A stretch of 64,000 nucleotides of DNA from Microglena sp. YARC. Lineage: Eukaryota; Chlorophyta; Chlorophyceae; Chlamydomonadales; Chlamydomonadaceae. This document shows, piece by piece, positions 28,501 through 41,700 of the stretch. Under the pieces are notes generated by a model. The model saw nothing but the letters and a program-made list of their open reading frames with translations, was not told the DNA's origin and did no database searches. A program made the translations under genes and the position numbers. The DNA is taken from positions 9,776,538 through 9,840,537 of the forward strand of contig CM039464.1 in the NCBI GenBank assembly GCA_022414725.1, written 5' to 3'. Position 1 is the stretch's first letter. Every line of letters starts with the position of its first letter.

Positions 28501-29270
28501 CCACACCCTCTCACACACCCTCACCCCACCCACCCCACCCCACACACCCTCACCCCACCCCACCCCAGCCCACACCCTCTCACACACCCTCACCCCACCC
28601 CACCCCACCCACACCCTCTCACACAACCTCACCCACACCCCACACCTCTCACACACCCTCACCCACCCCACCACCCCACACCCTCTCACACACACACATA
28701 TGATGAAGTGAAATATGAACCGCTGTTGGACAGGGTGGCACTTACGAAGAAGAGTGGACTCAAGCACCCCCACCCCCCCTCACCTTCACCCTCATTCCCA
28801 CCCCACCCCACCCACCCCCCACCCACCCACACTCACACACACACACCACCCACGCACACATCTGATCAAATTAATATGAGCCGCTCTTGGGCAGGGTGGC
28901 ACCCTCACCCCACCACACACACACACACCCTCACCCACCCCACCCCACCCACTCTCACACACACACATCTGATGAAGTGAATATGAACTGCTCTTGGACA
29001 GGGTGCACACACACACACACACACACACATCTGATGAAGTGAATATGAGCCGCTCTTGGACTGGGTGGCCCCCCTTGCCCCCCCCCCCCCCCCCCCCCCC
29101 CTACACACACACACACACATCTGATGAAGTGAAAATGAACCACTCTTGGACAGGGTGGCACTTACGAAGGAGAGTGGACTCGAGGCGTCATGGATGGCAC
29201 TGGTGTCAGGACCTACGCCTCTGGCAAGGTCAGTGTGTAAATAAATAGATGAATAATAGTTATATACATA

Positions 29271-29323
<53 letters not shown>

Positions 29324-29398
29324 TATTATTATTATTATTATTATTACCGTATGATTATTATTATTATTATAATTATAGTTATGGTGATGATGATGATG

Positions 29399-29445
<47 letters not shown>

Positions 29446-29531
29446 TAAATTGGTTCTGGAGCAGACTTGAGGCGTCATGGATATGGGTTATTGGACCGTC
29501 GTCAGGACCTATGCCTCTGGCAAGGTCAGTG

Positions 29532-29562
<31 letters not shown>

Positions 29563-31902
29563 TGATAATAATAATAATAATACCGTAGTGGAGCTTAGGG
29601 TTCCCGGGGGTCCGGAGACTGTAATTTATTTTTTACTTCCCGGGGTGGTACAAGAGTTTTTATATCGTTCCCGGGGGGGGATTTTGAATTTAAAACTACA
29701 TCCCGGGGCAAACATTGGGAATAATGGAGGCATGTATTAAATGACAGAAGAACTGCCAAGTCATTGTATTCCTTTAGGTTGAGCCTGTGATGGATCTGGG
29801 GACGTTAGGGGTGCTCAAAAGTAACCAGCCACGCGAGCATAAGTAACTAAACCACTATTGTGTGGGCTTGGACTGCTCCCATCTCCTAGTCACTTAGACC
29901 CCAGGGTAAGAGCTTCCAGGTCTGGATATGGGAACCCTATATCTAGCTTGGGTGGGTGGATGCTGGCATGAATCTGAGTGAGCTGTAAACTAGGGGTTGT
30001 GTTAGTTTTTAGGGTTTACAACTTTTAAATCTGGGAAAAATACAGGACCTGTTTATTTTTTCTTGGCCACTGTTTTTTCATGATAGGTGGGGGTAGGTTA
30101 TTCTCTCGTGTGTTGCTCAGTTGTGCCTTACCACTTTCTGGTTGGTGGTGTCATTGTGTGTGACTTGTCACAAAGTGTGTGTGGGTGGGAGGGGGTAGGT
30201 GCTGTAACATCTGCAGGGCCAAGCTTTTAAAATGTTTGGGCCTCGGACCATAAATGCCTTTCATAGCAATAGACTGTGGGACTGAAGGGGTGGGTTAAAC
30301 AAATCTTACAGAAGTGTAAAAAAAATAGTGATTGGATAACAACTTTTATGCCACATGAAAATGGCAGAAAAGTTGGTGGTCCCCCCTAGCAAAAGAGAGG
30401 CATACATGTGCATTCAACCAGAGCCCTACAAACGCAGCACATGAGCCATAGACAAGTATCATGGCGTGGTATGCTTATTTAATCAATCTGATAGGGGTGT
30501 GAAATATAACTATAGAAGCCTTATTAATTTTGAGCACCCCTAACGTGACGGGCGAGACAGAAGGGACTAGGAAACGCAATTTCCTAGGGCGTCCTGGTGT
30601 CCTCTTGCTGGCAAGGGCTGCCTGGTCACGAGCAAGCTTTGCATGGGCAGCCGCTGTTGCTTCCTCCTTGCGCTTCGCCTCTTTGGCTTTCTTCTTCTCC
30701 ACCTCTTCAGCCGTAAGCGTCGCCTTGAAAAACATGTCCAGCTTTGTCTTCTTCTTCTGATTGCCATCCGAGTCCTTCAACACATTCACGATCTTCACTA
30801 CTCGAACATCGGGGCTTTTCTCACCGGCTATTTCGAGATCAGGAATGTCAGATTCGACTATTACAAGATCAGGCGTGTCAACTTCGGCCTCCATGTTGAA
30901 GGCGGAGCAGGAGCAACAATTTCAGACGATGGGAGCGAAGAGTTGCGAAGCGGGAGGAGGAACCCCTTGAAATATGTATTTTGGCAATCAGGCAGTACTG
31001 CCCCCAATTTCTAGTTCCTGGGTACTGGTGCTGATCTGAGGCCGACCCCATTTTTTAATCGTACCGCAGGGCGGTAAAAAATATTATTTTCGCATCGCGA
31101 ATGCAAGTTCGCGGGGGGGGCAAAAACGATAATTATTCGGGGACCCTAACATTTTCTACGGTAATAAAAATAATAATAATGATAATAAATAATAATGATT
31201 AAAAAAAAAAAAAAAGTTGTAAAGCAGACTCAAGGGATAATTTATGGCATTGGCGTCACATCAGAAGCGCTGCAGTACAAAAAAATTGTATTCATTTGAA
31301 CAAATTCGAATATGAATTTGTACAAATGTATGGCAGTGGCGTCTACCACCACCCCAATTGGCATCACACCAAAGGAGCTGCAGTGCTAGAATGCAAGTCA
31401 AGGTGCTGCAATCCCCAATGGCTGTCTGCACTTAGTCAACTCCCCCCCCCCCCCCCCCCCCCTCCCCTCACTACTCACGCACACTTACCCCCCCCCCCCC
31501 CCCCCCCCTCACCACACACACACCCCACCCTCACACACACACACACTCCAACCCTCATCCCAAATGGCATCACATCAAAGGAGCTGTGCAGAGTGCAATA
31601 ATGCAAGTCAACGTGCTGTAATCCTCAGTGGCTGTCTGCACATAGTCACCTCCCCCCCCCCCCCCCCCTCACCACACACATAACCCCCCCCCCCCCGACA
31701 AACACACACACACACGCATTGTCGTCAGGTTTGCTGCTGGACAATGGGTGGAGACCCCCCCCCCCCCACACACACACACACACAACACACACACACACAC
31801 ACACACACAAGCACACACACACACGCAGAGAGCCCCCCCTCCCCGACAAACACACACACACACATTGTCGTCAGGTTGCTGCTGGATGATGGGTGGAGAC
31901 CC

Positions 31903-31933
<31 letters not shown>

Positions 31934-31941
31934 ACACACAC

Positions 31942-31972
<31 letters not shown>

Positions 31973-32080
31973 GCACACACAAGCACACACACACACGCAG
32001 AGCCCCCCCTCCCCGAAACACACACACACACACATTGTCGTCAGGTTGCTGCTGGATGATGGGTGGAGACCCCCCCCCCC

Positions 32081-32113
<33 letters not shown>

Positions 32114-33370
32114 GCACACACAAGCACCACACACATGCAGAGCCCCCCCTCCCCGAAACACACACACACACACATTGTCGTCAGGTTGCTGCTGGATGAT
32201 GGGTGGAGACCCCCCCCCCCCCCCCCCCCCCTTCACACACACACACACACACACACACACAAGCACACACACATGCAGAGCCCCCCCCCCCCCCCCCTCC
32301 CCGACAAAACACACACACACATTGCCGTCAGGTTGCTGCTGGACGATGGGTGGAGGGGAAAATAAACAGCCGGCTTCAGCTGTGGCAGTGTGCATCGTCT
32401 GTTGGTGGGGCTGAGGAGGCAGCTCAATCTGCACGCAGGTAAAAGAGGTAGATACGCAGACAGGCAGACAGACAGGCAGATACACTGACAGACAGATAGA
32501 CAGACAGACAGGCAGATAGACAGACACGTAGGTAAAAGAGGTCGATGCACAGACAGGCAGATAGACAGACAGGCAGCTAGACAGACAGACAGGCAGGTAG
32601 ACAGGCAGATACACAAACAGGCAGATAGACATACAGACAGGCAGATAGACAGACAGACAGACAGGCAGATAGGCAGGCAGGCAGATAGACAGACAGACAG
32701 GCAGGTAGACAGGCAGATACACAGACAGGCAGATAGACATACATACAGGGAGATAGACACACAGATAGGCAGATAGACAGACAGACAGGCAGGTAGACAG
32801 GCAGATACACAGACAGGCAGATAGACAGGCAGATATAAAGATAGACACAGGCAGATACACAGGCAGGCAGATAGACAGGCAGATACACAGACAGATACAC
32901 AGACAGACAGACAAACAGGCAGACAGACAGAGAGACAGACAGACAGACAAAGATGCAACGCATGGTCTTTCTTGTTGCTGACATAATAAGCATTGCTTAC
33001 CTACCACTACCATCACTACTACCACTCCACATTCTACCAAAACACCAATGTTCACACAGTACTGCTGTCACCAACTGCTGTCACCAACAGCTGTCACCAA
33101 CTGCTGTCACCATATCCCCCCTGCAGTGTGGAGGTGGGAGGTGGCACTCACAGAGATGCATTCAAGTGCTTGCTCCAAATTCCCTCCTTGTGGGTTGGAC
33201 TGGGGGGTTTGCTAATTCGCCCAACGACCAAGACCTATGCAACAGCCCCACCCCGTCCCCAACCCTTGCCCTCCCCCCACACACCCACACCCCACCCCTC
33301 ACCTCACTCCCTTACCCCCCCCCCCCCACACACACACTAACCCCCCCCTCACACACACTACCCCCCCCCC

Positions 33371-33418
<48 letters not shown>

Positions 33419-33447
33419 ACACGCACACTACCCCCCCCCACACACAC

Positions 33448-33483
<36 letters not shown>

Positions 33484-34570
33484 ACACACACGTACACACT
33501 CACACACACACACACACACACTACGCACGCAACACGCACACTACCCCTTCCCCCCCCCCACCCCCACACACACCCCCCCCCCACACACACACACACGCAC
33601 ACTCACCTCACCTCACCTTCATACCCCCTGCAGCGTGGAGGTTGGAGGTGGCACTCCCAAAGACGCATTCAAGTGTTTGCTCCAAATTCCCTCCTTGTGG
33701 GTTGGACTGGCGGGTCTGCTAATCCAAGCTGCTGGGCTTCAGCTTCCTTCTCCAGTCATTCAAGTCGTCGACATGTTAGCCCACGCCAACTGGCCTTTCA
33801 TACTCTTGGCTGCTGTTCTTACAACCCCAGCTCTAGAATTTCCGACCAAGCGTATAGTACGTTGAATTGAATTGAATTGAATTTTTACATGGCTTTTCGG
33901 CCAACTCTGGGCTGCTCACTGTCTTCCAATTCCAAGTCCCCCCCGTGCGATACCCATGGAAACCAGGGGCAGTCATTATCCTGTTAGCCCACGGCAACTG
34001 GCCTTTCATACTCTTGGCTGACGTCTTCTCTACCCCCACTCTTGAGCCTCCATCCAAGCTTATTGTGCGTTGAATTCAATTAACTTTATACATAATTTTT
34101 CGGCCAACTCTGGGCTCCTCAATGTCTTCCAATTCCAAGTCCCCCCGCGCAAAACAAGGGACAGTCATCTTCCCGTTAGGCCATGCCAACTGGCTTTTCA
34201 TACTCCTGAACAAGGGGGGGGGCAACTTCAAACCAAAATGACCCCATCATCAACCCTTGTAGATATCATTGAGAGGATGAAGAATCCGGTCTTATTTCTT
34301 AATTTGGCCCAGTAGAAAAAAAAGTGCCGGTCCTTCAAAGTTTGGGGCCGCGGGGGGGGGGGGGGGGGGGGGGGGGGAGGGGTTAAGGAAAAAATCTGAC
34401 ATTTTCAAAAACTTAGGTACTTTTCAGGCACTTTTTTACAGCCCTCAGAATGACATGTGAGTGGAACTAGGGTGTCCCCCTACTAAATACCAGTCCATTT
34501 ATGCTATTGGGGTAGGGATCCACCCCATATATTATGCCCAGGGCAGAGGTGGGGGGGGGGGGTTATAAGG

Positions 34571-34608
<38 letters not shown>

Positions 34609-36635
34609 CTCTGTATTTTCGTTCTGGTACCTGTGCTATTTGATGTTATTCTATGGACCCACAATCCAATGGCACTACCTGCGACAAGTGCGGTAAACAA
34701 TTACTTTGCGGCAACCACGGAAACTCAGAGCGCCATCAGAATACCCTAAACCCTAATTCCCTAAACCCTACCCCCCCCCCACCCCCAAGCCCCCACCAAA
34801 CAATGTAACATTGGTGATGATGATTTTCTATGCTTCAAACAATTCCCAATGGTCTCGAGACCAATCTCAATGGATAGGCCTTTGAAAACCCTGTAAAATG
34901 GGCCTAATTAGACACCATAACACTAAGTGGTGGGTGAGATAGTAGCTGTGCAGTGGGTTCTGGAGCAGGGGGGGGGGGGGGGGGGGGGGGGTCTGCAGAA
35001 GGGTTGCCTCAGCACTTTTTTGTGATGGGGTCTAGCACTGTTTTTGCCCCCCCCCCTGCTCCTGAATGCCTTTTTCACTACCCGCACTCTTGAGCCTCCA
35101 TCAAAGCTTATTGTGCGTTGAATTCAATTGACGTTATACATATTTTTTGGCCAACTCTGGGCTCCTCAATGTCTTCCAATTCCAAGTCCCCCCGTGCAGA
35201 ACAAGGGACAGCCATCGTCATGTTAGGCTATGCCAACTGGCCTTTCATACTCCTGAATGCTTTCTTCACTACCCCCACTCTTGAGCCTCCGTCCAATCTT
35301 ATTATGCGCTGAATTTAATAATTTAAAGTCGCTCAATGTGAGACATGTCGCAGGAAGAACAAAACTGGCAAATACACTGAAAAGCGCTGAATTTAATCAA
35401 TTAATCAATTAATGTGAGACATGTCACTGGAAGAACAAAACTGGCAAATAATTTAATCAATTAATGTGAGACATGTTGCAGGAAGAACAAAACTGGCAAA
35501 TACGCTTAAAAGCGCTGAATTTAATCAATTAAAGTCGCTCAATGTGAGACATGTCGCAGGAAGAACAAAACTGGCAGATACACTGAAGTGTAAAAAAGAA
35601 AAAAGGAACATAAGGAATACATCTAATTTATGTTTATAAAGCAATGTTTAAAAATGTGTTAGGAATTTAAAAGTTGAACTATTGATAACCAACCAAGCCC
35701 AATCTAAGCCAAACCAAACCAGACCAAGAACAACAAAACAAAACCAAAGCAACTTGGCCTAAACCCACCAAACCATGCCTTTCCAAGCTATACCAAGCTA
35801 TATCAAGCCATTCCAAGATAAACCAAGCCATACCAAGCTATACCAAACCAGAATAAGCCTTTCCAATCTACACCAAACCAGAATAAGCCATACCAATCTA
35901 TACCAAACCAGAATAAGCCATACCAATCTACACCAAACCAGAATAAGCCATACCAATCTATACCAAACCAGAATAAGCCATACCAATCTACACCAAACCA
36001 GAATAAGCCATACCAATCTATACCAAACCAGAATAAGCCATGCCAATCTACACCAAACCAGAATAAGCCATACCAATCTACACCAAACCAGAATAAGCCA
36101 TACCAATCTACACCAAACCAGAATAAGCCATACCAATCTATACCAAACCAGAATAAGCCATACCAATCTACACCAAACCAGAATAAGCCATACCAATCTA
36201 TACCAAACCAGAATAAGCCATACCAAGATAAGCCGGCCCAAATCTGTTGACCTTGCACTCAGGCAGCAGACGTTGTGCATAGTGTGGCTGTGCACATGAT
36301 GGTGCCCTTCACACAAACATACACAAGCACACACCCCACCCCCCACACACACAGACAGCAGATGTTGTGAAAAGTGTGGCTGTGCGCATGATGGTGCCCT
36401 TCACACAAACACACACAAACACACAAAACACTCACAAACAAAAACACACACACACACAAACACACACAAACATACACAAACACACAAAACACTCACAAAC
36501 AAAAACACACACACACACAAATACACACAAACACACAAAAACACACACAAAGACACACACAAACACACACCCCACACACAGGCAGCAGATGTTGTGAATA
36601 GTGTGGCTGTGCGCATGATGGTGCCCTTCACACAA

Positions 36636-36668
<33 letters not shown>

Positions 36669-36958
36669 CAAAACAACAACACACGATCACACACAAACAC
36701 ACACACACACACACACACACAACAACACACACAAACACACACCCCACACACAGGCAGCAGATGTTGTGAATAGTGTGGCTGTGCGCATGATGGTGCCCTT
36801 CACACAAACACACACACACACACAAAACAACAACACACGATCACACACAAACACACACACACACACACACACACAACAACACACACAAACACACACCCCA
36901 CACACAGGCAGCAGATGTTGTGAATAGTGTGGCTGTGCGCATGATGGTGCCCTTCACA

Positions 36959-36993
<35 letters not shown>

Positions 36994-37014
36994 CAACAAC
37001 ACACGATCACACAC

Positions 37015-37049
<35 letters not shown>

Positions 37050-37384
37050 CAACACACACAAACACACACCCCACACACAGGCAGCAGATGTTGTGAATAG
37101 TGTGGCTGTGCGCATGATGGTGCCCTTCACACAAACACACACACACACACACAAAACAACAACACACGCAAACACACCCCAAACACCCCACACACAGGCA
37201 GCAGATGTTGTGAAAAGTGTGGCTGTGCGGATGATGGTGCCCTTCTTGCTGTGCGGATGCTTCCTCTCTCTACCTCACCTGCCCCTACAAGCAAGCTTGG
37301 AATCGTGTACTTCAATATGTGTCGCAACCCTAGCCCTGTTGGCACCCATCCCTTTGAGCGTGAGTTTTTGTTGAGGGTGGGGGT

Positions 37385-37417
<33 letters not shown>

Positions 37418-38691
37418 GGGGAGCTGGGCTACTAGAACCTTTTTAAAGTTTTTATCCATTTTGAGCAGCCCATTGTTCAGTTGTTTTTGTTGAGGGGGGG
37501 GGTGGATACTTGAACCCTTACTAGCAGGCTTGGACGCATGTACCTCAATATTGGACGAATGTACCTCAATCTGTGTTGTAGCCCTAGCCCTGTTGGCACC
37601 CATCCCCTTGAGTGTGAGTTTTTGTCGAGGGTGGGGGTGGGTGGGTGGGGGGGGGAGGGGGGAGCTGGGCTACTAGAAACCTTTTCAAGCAGGCTCGGAT
37701 GCATGTACCTCAATCTTGGATGCATGTACTTCAATACGTGTTGCAACCCTATCCCTGTTGGCACCCATCCCTCTAAGTGTGAGTTTTTGTTGAGGGTGTG
37801 GGGTGGGGTGGTGTGGTGTGGGGGGGGGGGCGGGGGCTGGACTACTTGAACCCCTACGAGCAGGCTTGAACATATGTACCTTAGTCTGTGTTGCAACCTA
37901 GCCCTGTTGGCACCCATCCCTTTGAGTGTGAGTTTTGTTGAGGGATGGGTGGGTGGGGTGGGTGGGGTGGGGGCTGGACTACTCGAACCCCTACGAGCAA
38001 GCTTGGACGCATGTACTTCAATCTGTGTTGCGAACCCTAGCCCTGTTGGCACCCATCCCCTTGACTGTGAATTTTTGTTGATGGATGGGGGGGGGGGGGG
38101 GGGGGGGGGGGTCTGGACTACTCGAACCCCTACGAGCAAGCTTGGAAGCATGTACTTCAATCTATGTTGCAACCTAGCCCTGTTGCACCATCCCCTTGAG
38201 TTTGAGTTTTTGTTGAGGGTGTGGGGTGGGTGGGGGGGGTAGGTAGGTAGGGTGAGGGGGGGGGGAACCTGGACTACTCAAACCCCTAAGAGCAGGCTTG
38301 GAGGCATGTACCTCAATAGCTATGTATAACCCTAGCCCTGTTGGCTCCCATCCCTTTGAGTGTGAGATGTTTTAGTTTTTTTATACTTTTAGCAGCCAGT
38401 TTTTTAGTTGTTTTCGTTGAGGGGTGGGATGGGGTTTTAGGTGTGGGGGGGTGGACTACTAGAACCCTTTCAAGCAGGCTTGGACGCATGTACCTCAATA
38501 TGTGTTGTACTCCTAGCCCTGTTGGCACCCATCCCTTTGAGCCGCCTTGAGTGTGAGTTTTGTTTTTAGTTGTGGGGTAGCCTTAAAGGCTGGAGCCATT
38601 TAATCTAGTCCAAGTTTGAGTTTTGTTGAGCATCTCATTCCGCTCTGCTCGTGTTGACCTTCACCACCTAGTCCAAGTTTGAGTTGTTGTT

Positions 38692-38726
<35 letters not shown>

Positions 38727-41700
38727 TAGTTGTTTTTTTTTAGTTGTTGGGCAGCCGGAAAGGCTGGAGCCATGTAACCTAGTCCAAGTTTGAGTTGGTC
38801 GCCCCCTGAGGGGACTGATCTATGCGATACTTAGTCGAAATCGGGTAGTTGGTGCTGTTGGTGCTGTTTTTCCAAGAAACGGTTAAACCGACTTCTTTCG
38901 CATGGAATCGACCCGTGTTAATTTCTCTGAGGGCACTTATTCGCGTACGGATCTCAGGGCTGCGGATTTCGAAAGTCGCGAAGCAAGTTGAATAGTCGCA
39001 ACACCAGTACATGAAAAGCCTCGCACGTCCAATAGTCGCAAAGTAATTTGGCTAGTCTGAAAGCAAGTTCAATATGCGCAAAGCAACTCCAATGATCGAA
39101 GAGCAGCTTCGCTTCTCAACTTCCTTGGGAGTTGCTATACCTGCGGCAAAATGGTGCACTTTGGGAACCAACCTGCTGTCGAAAGCTTGCCCCGGAGAGC
39201 ACTTCTTCGCGCACGGACCTCAGGGTTGCGGACTTTAGACGCGGTGTTTTCATTTATCGTTTCCCTCCTGCCCTGTGGACTCAATCTAGGGACCTGGAGC
39301 ATGTCCAACACAACAGCTGGCTAACAAGCTCTTATCGTAGACACACGTAAACCATGTTCCACATCCATCAGAAACAGCCCAAGAAAGAAGGTATCTGCCT
39401 CAACTGCATTCACACACATGCTACAATAATTGACATAGACATGACGGCTCTTTCACAGTTCTACAAGTTTTACACGTACAAGCATACCATTGGATGCCAA
39501 GCCCAGACATAAAACATAACATGACAATCTACGTTAAATCCTTCAAACGATAAAGTTGTTGGCAATTGCGATTAAAAATGTATCTCGCTTATCTTGTTTC
39601 ACCTTGGCATACCCACGTGGACAACTTTTCATATTTTTCATCATTCAACAAGAAATGTAACAATTTTAGACAACTGAACTACAAACCCAGAAGCCATCGA
39701 GTATCATACCCCACCCCCGGGGCCGACCTCCAGGGGACCCGCCAAGGCCCCCTACTATTTATATTGAGCTTCTCATTCCGCTCTGCTCGTGTTCACCACC
39801 TAGTCCAAGTTTGAGTTTTTGTTGAGCTTCTCATTCCGCTTTGCTCGTTTTCATCTTCTTTGTTGCTTTCTATGGAGGCGTCCCCATGACACCACGCCCC
39901 TCCTGGCGTTATCTTTTGTTTTCGTCGCTTTCGTCCTCCTCTCGTGATCAACTTCTCCGTTGCTTTCTATGGGATAGTCCCCTTATCGCCATGCCCCTCG
40001 GGTCCTCGAGACCAGGGTACTACAAAGCGCGCGCGGCAGCGTGTTTACGCCCCTTTTTGAGCCCCACAGTTTTTCAACCCCCTGTGGGCGCAGGGTGCAG
40101 TTTTTGCGCTTTTTTGCAGTAGAAAGCGCTGATCAATTTGACGTTTGTACACTTTAAGCGCTGACCAATTTGGCAAAAAGTAGTACCCTGCTCCAGACGT
40201 ACTCATGTTTTCCGTCGCTTTCGTCCTCCTCTCATGATCAACTTCTCCTTTGCTTTCTATGGGAAATTCCCCTTATCACCATTAGGGTACTTCCAAGCGC
40301 GCGCTTTTCCGCCCCACTGCACGTTTCGCGCAGTTTTTTGCACTACCCTGTGGGCGCAGCAAGCAATTTTTTCGCTTTTTGCACTACAAAGCGCCGTTTT
40401 GTTTTTTTCAAGTGCGCTAAAGCGCTGGCTAATCTGGTCAATGGAAGTACCCTTATCACCACGCCCCTCCATACGTACTCTAGTTGGTCGGCCCTACGAT
40501 ACTTACGCGATATCGTGCTGTTGTTTCAAATCTTCACATCTTCAAATTTCCCAAGAACGCCGGTCGAAATTCCCGGTTAATCTGACTGGCCTGAAATCGT
40601 TCCGACTCGTGTTCGACTCCCGTCGGGGGCGGATTACCTCTAAGGGCACTTTTTCGCATACGTATCTCAGGGTTGCGGACTGTGGACGCGGCGTTTTCAT
40701 TTGTCGTTTCCCTCCTGTCCTGTGGACTCAGTCAAGGGACCTGGAGCATGTCTACGATTTCCCCTTGAAGAATTCGCTTCTTCGTGACTCTCGTAGCTCA
40801 TTACATCAGCCCATTGTGCTTGACAAGGAAATCTGCTCTTCCGCACTAGTTCCTGCAGGTTGCGAAGTAGCAACTGTAGCCTCGGGAGTTGCTGCACCTG
40901 CCTCCATGGAACTTCGGGAAGTCAGTGAGCTAATAAGTTCATTAGCCTTACAGGGCACCAAGTTAAATAATAATGCCATGCCATGCTACATTGATTCTTG
41001 ACCCTCCCAATATTAAATTGAACGGATAAGTAAGCAACTGCTTGTGCATCCATCACCAAGGAGGCTGCCACTGCTGCTTGACGAACATTACACCACCCCC
41101 GGGGCCGACCTCCAGGGGACCCGCCAGGGCCCCCTACTATTTTCCGTTGCTGTCGCCCTCCTCTTAAGTGACATTGGTTGAGTTCACACCGAAATAGATG
41201 CTGAGGGTGTGGGGGAACCTTGAACAAATGTAGAATGATATAGGCTGTTCATTTTCTTCGTTGCTTTCTACGGGAGGGTCCCCTTATTGTGTTTGTGTTT
41301 TGTCCTTTTGTGGTCCTCTGCAGGGTACTACTTCTTGCCAAATTGGTTAGCGCTTAAAGCGCACAAACGTCAAATTGGTCAGCGCTTTTTAGTGCAAAAA
41401 GCGCAAAAAATGCGCGCTGCGCACACAGGGGGTTGCAAAAAAATGCGCAAAACGCGCAGAGGGGCTCAAAAAGGTAGCGCACCAGCGCGCAAAAGTGCGC
41501 GCTTGGAAGTACCCTTATGGTGATAAGGGGACTATCCCATAGAAAGCAACGGAGAAGTTGATCACGAGAGGAGGATGAAAGCGACAGAAACAAAAGATAA
41601 GGCCTGGAGGGGCGTGGTGTCATGGGGACCCTCCCATGGAAAGCAACAAAGAAGATGATCACGAGAGGAGGATGAAAGCGACGGAAACAAAAGATAAGGC

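Larger units (their letters stand above)
38806..40765 (+). repeat. Dispersed repeat family G, three copies within the transporter intron
   Basis: Copies lie at 38,806-38,975, 39,180-39,315 and 40,481-40,765. Shared blocks include TACTTAGTCG or TACTTACGCG, CGCATACGTATCTCAGGGTT, GCGGACT and GTGGACTC...GGACCTGGAGCATGTC. The third copy contains GTTCGACTCCC at 40,611, like a pol III B box, so a tRNA-related SINE is possible. A separate GC-rich block, CCCCCGGGGCCGACCTCCAG, is duplicated at 39,713 and 41,095. Positions 39,316-39,700 show no gene. Frames of up to 255 codons cross these repeats but are not conserved between copies. Confidence 0.6.

Noticed and set aside
31640..33610. Cysteine/valine-rich antisense frames, one of about 394 codons
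   Set aside because: They are (CA)n, C-run and CAGACAGG repeats read on the minus strand.
34742..34769. Chromosome end
   Set aside because: The telomere-like words are only four units long and lie within an intron flanked by coding exons on both sides.
40234..41001. A 255-codon plus-strand frame
   Set aside because: It is a chance frame across a MITE and family G repeats; the other copies of those repeats do not conserve it.
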